Below are positions 62,333 through 64,000 of a DNA stretch of 64,000 bases, piece after piece. How positions within the stretch are numbered: position 1 is the stretch's first letter; each line of letters opens with the position of its first letter. The position numbers and the translations under genes were made by a program. Source of the DNA: Antennarius striatus (taxonomy: Eukaryota; Chordata; Actinopteri; Lophiiformes; Antennariidae); contig NC_090783.1 of assembly GCF_040054535.1 (NCBI RefSeq), forward strand, positions 1,827,501-1,891,500, in the 5' to 3' direction. The notes beneath the pieces are model-generated. The model worked only from the letters and a program-made list of their open reading frames with translations. It searched no databases and was not told the origin of the DNA.

Positions 62333-63801
62333 TCAGGCCTGTTGCCCCTCCTGTTGCCTCTGGCGGCAGCCCACTGCCGTGATGAGGGCGGCGCCCTTAC
62401 CGCTGCCGTCCTCCGAGAGCAGGAAGTTCACGTTGCATTTGGGCGCCAACTCCTTCACCGTCTGCTGGAAGATCCGAGAAAAGCTGGGGGGACGGGGGGC
62501 AGGAAGCGTTGGTCAATAAAAAATCATAACCTGGCCAATGCGGTTTGGGCGGTGACTTACTGGGGGTGGAGTTTGTAGAGCGTGCCGTCCACGCCCACGG
62601 TGATATCCAGGTGGTCCAGCGCTCGGTTCTCGCGGATCTTGTCCACCACCGCCGCCATGCCGGCGCCGCAGATCTGGGCGGCGCGGCGCGACACGGTGCC
62701 GCACACCTCCTTGACGATGATGCTGTCGTCACAGGTGCTGTCGAGTCCCAGCTGCTGCAGGATGGCCCTGACCTGCAGCAGCGCCAGACGGTCGCTGCAG
62801 AGCAGGAGGTCAGAGGTCAGCCAAACAGCAGGAGGGTCACCGGATACCTCACAGCTGCTCCCAGAGGCTAAGCTAGGCTTTAGCAGTGGGCGGGGTCACG
62901 TCATGCTTAATGCCACGTTTTCCATGAGTATATATGCTCAAGACTGTTTTTATGCATGCATGTCTATATATAGCCACAAACTACAAGTTTAATTATATGT
63001 TATATTTTATAGTGTTTCAGTTCCCTTCTTGCTTCAGGCAGCCGCCAATTTCCATTCATTTCACTACAGTATGAAAATGAGGTCCAGGAATAATTCATGG
63101 AAATCATGTTTGCTGCACAAATAATAAAAAAAGATTTTCTATGCTTAATCTTTTTTTTAATGTTATTTATTTTTCATACTGCTCGAAAGAAATTACTCTC
63201 CTCCGCTGACGTGAAATGTGTTCATCATTTTGAAGAGGATTAAACCTGTACCTGAGTAAAAAGTGACTCCCTCACCTCTCTATCTGGGACAGGAACTTGG
63301 TCTCAAAGATGCCCCTGGTCTTCAGGGTCTCAGAGATCTGTCCTCGGAAGAGGAAGCCTCGCTTGGTCAGATCGATGAGAATCTGCCTGACGATCTCGCC
63401 GAGGTACATCCCACTGCACATCTTCTCATATCTGACATGTAGAACGAGACAAATCACAACAGGAGCAAGACAAAAAAATGGGTGGGCAGGAGATCGCATT
63501 GAGAGTAGATCACCGTCAGACAGTACTATTGGACAGTAGATCACTATTGGACAGTAGATCACTATTGGACAGTAGATCACTATTGGACAGTAGATCACTA
63601 TTGGACAGTGTTTGTACCTTTGTTTGCCTTCGTTGAGCGAGTTCTCGTCCACGGCCTGGTCGTACTTCGTCCGGATGTCGTCTAGACAGCCGTTGTCTCC
63701 GAACGCTCCCCACTCCATGTTGACGCACATGCGTCCCTGGTTTCCGTCCACGATCTCGATGTTCTTCACCTCCTCCATATAACAGGCGTTGCTGCCAGTT
63801 C
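62333..63801 (-). CDS. hk1: hk1, hexokinase 1, last four coding exons (partial)
   Basis: Hexokinase phosphorylates glucose, the first step of glycolysis; in vertebrate HK1 the C-terminal half is catalytic and the enzyme docks on mitochondria. Exons in transcript order: 63618-63801, 63276-63431, 62561-62794, 62333-62483. Joined phases agree and give about 241 codons ending in TGA. Seen: [93 protein letters not shown] and [18 protein letters not shown], the conserved C-terminal nucleotide/adenosine-binding part of the kinase fold. [12 protein letters not shown] and TGSNACY favour HK1 over HK2. HKDC1 cannot be fully excluded. The C-terminal tail ([11 protein letters not shown]) differs from mammalian HK1. 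Earlier exons lie beyond base 64000. Confidence 0.9.
63524..63609. repeat. 18-bp tandem repeat beside an hk1 splice donor
   Basis: ACTATTGGACAGTAGATC is repeated between four and five times, ending eight bases from the donor of the hk1 exon at 63618-63801. Confidence 0.93.
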
Positions 63802-64000
63802 CTGAGAGGACACAGGGTCGCATCCCATCAGCGCCCAAACACCTGAACTGTACTCCTTAATAATAAAATTGAACACCTCCCCCAAAAAAGATGTTTCACG
63901 CGTTATATTCATGTTCCTATGCAGAGACAGAGCTGCTGCAGCATCTAGGTAGAGCTGATGTATAATCATGAGCTGAGGTATGATCTGTATGGGATCCTTT

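Overview
The window is teleost nuclear DNA, probably from a fish with a compact genome. It carries vertebrate multi-exon genes with GT-AG introns, many of them only 80-100 bp, dense (CA)n/(TG)n microsatellites and minisatellites, and no bacterial operon features. Six protein-coding genes can be assembled by joining exons whose reading phases agree. Identities rest on recalled family sequences, because no search was run.

Layout: (1) 29-20797, minus: the 5' part of slit1 (16 coding exons, start codon to the beginning of LRR domain 3; the rest lies beyond base 1). Its two large introns (6000-12931 and 13929-20621) hold microsatellites, minisatellites, a hairpin element, a SINE-like copy and stretches that could be conserved enhancers. 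(2) 25795-29447, minus: complete arhgap19 (10 coding exons, 516 aa). (3) 31076-32568, minus: a complete RhoU/Wrch-like atypical Rho GTPase (3 exons, 272 aa). (4) 32.7-42.1 kb: no gene recognised; G/C homopolymer runs and minisatellites. (5) 42099-46624, plus: a complete Delta ligand, best read as deltaD (11 exons, 717 aa). (6) 51809-58615, minus: complete zbtb45 (5 coding exons, 676 aa). (7) 62333-63801, minus: the last four coding exons of hk1.

The genes are not a pathway cluster, but three touch on axon guidance and Rho signalling (Slit ligand, a RhoGAP and a Rho GTPase in a row on one strand), and dld is a Notch ligand of the embryonic nervous system and somites. slit1 next to arhgap19 matches the human 10q24 arrangement as I remember it. 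I found no undescribed coding system. The items most worth a second look are non-coding or structural: an in-frame 87-base last intron in dld, a CCAAT/TTTGAA (cell-cycle-type) promoter at arhgap19, an unusual tail and P-loop residue in the RhoU-like protein, a hairpin bounded by 13-bp direct repeats, a pair of related MITE-like elements, and an 18-bp tandem array a few bases from an hk1 splice donor.
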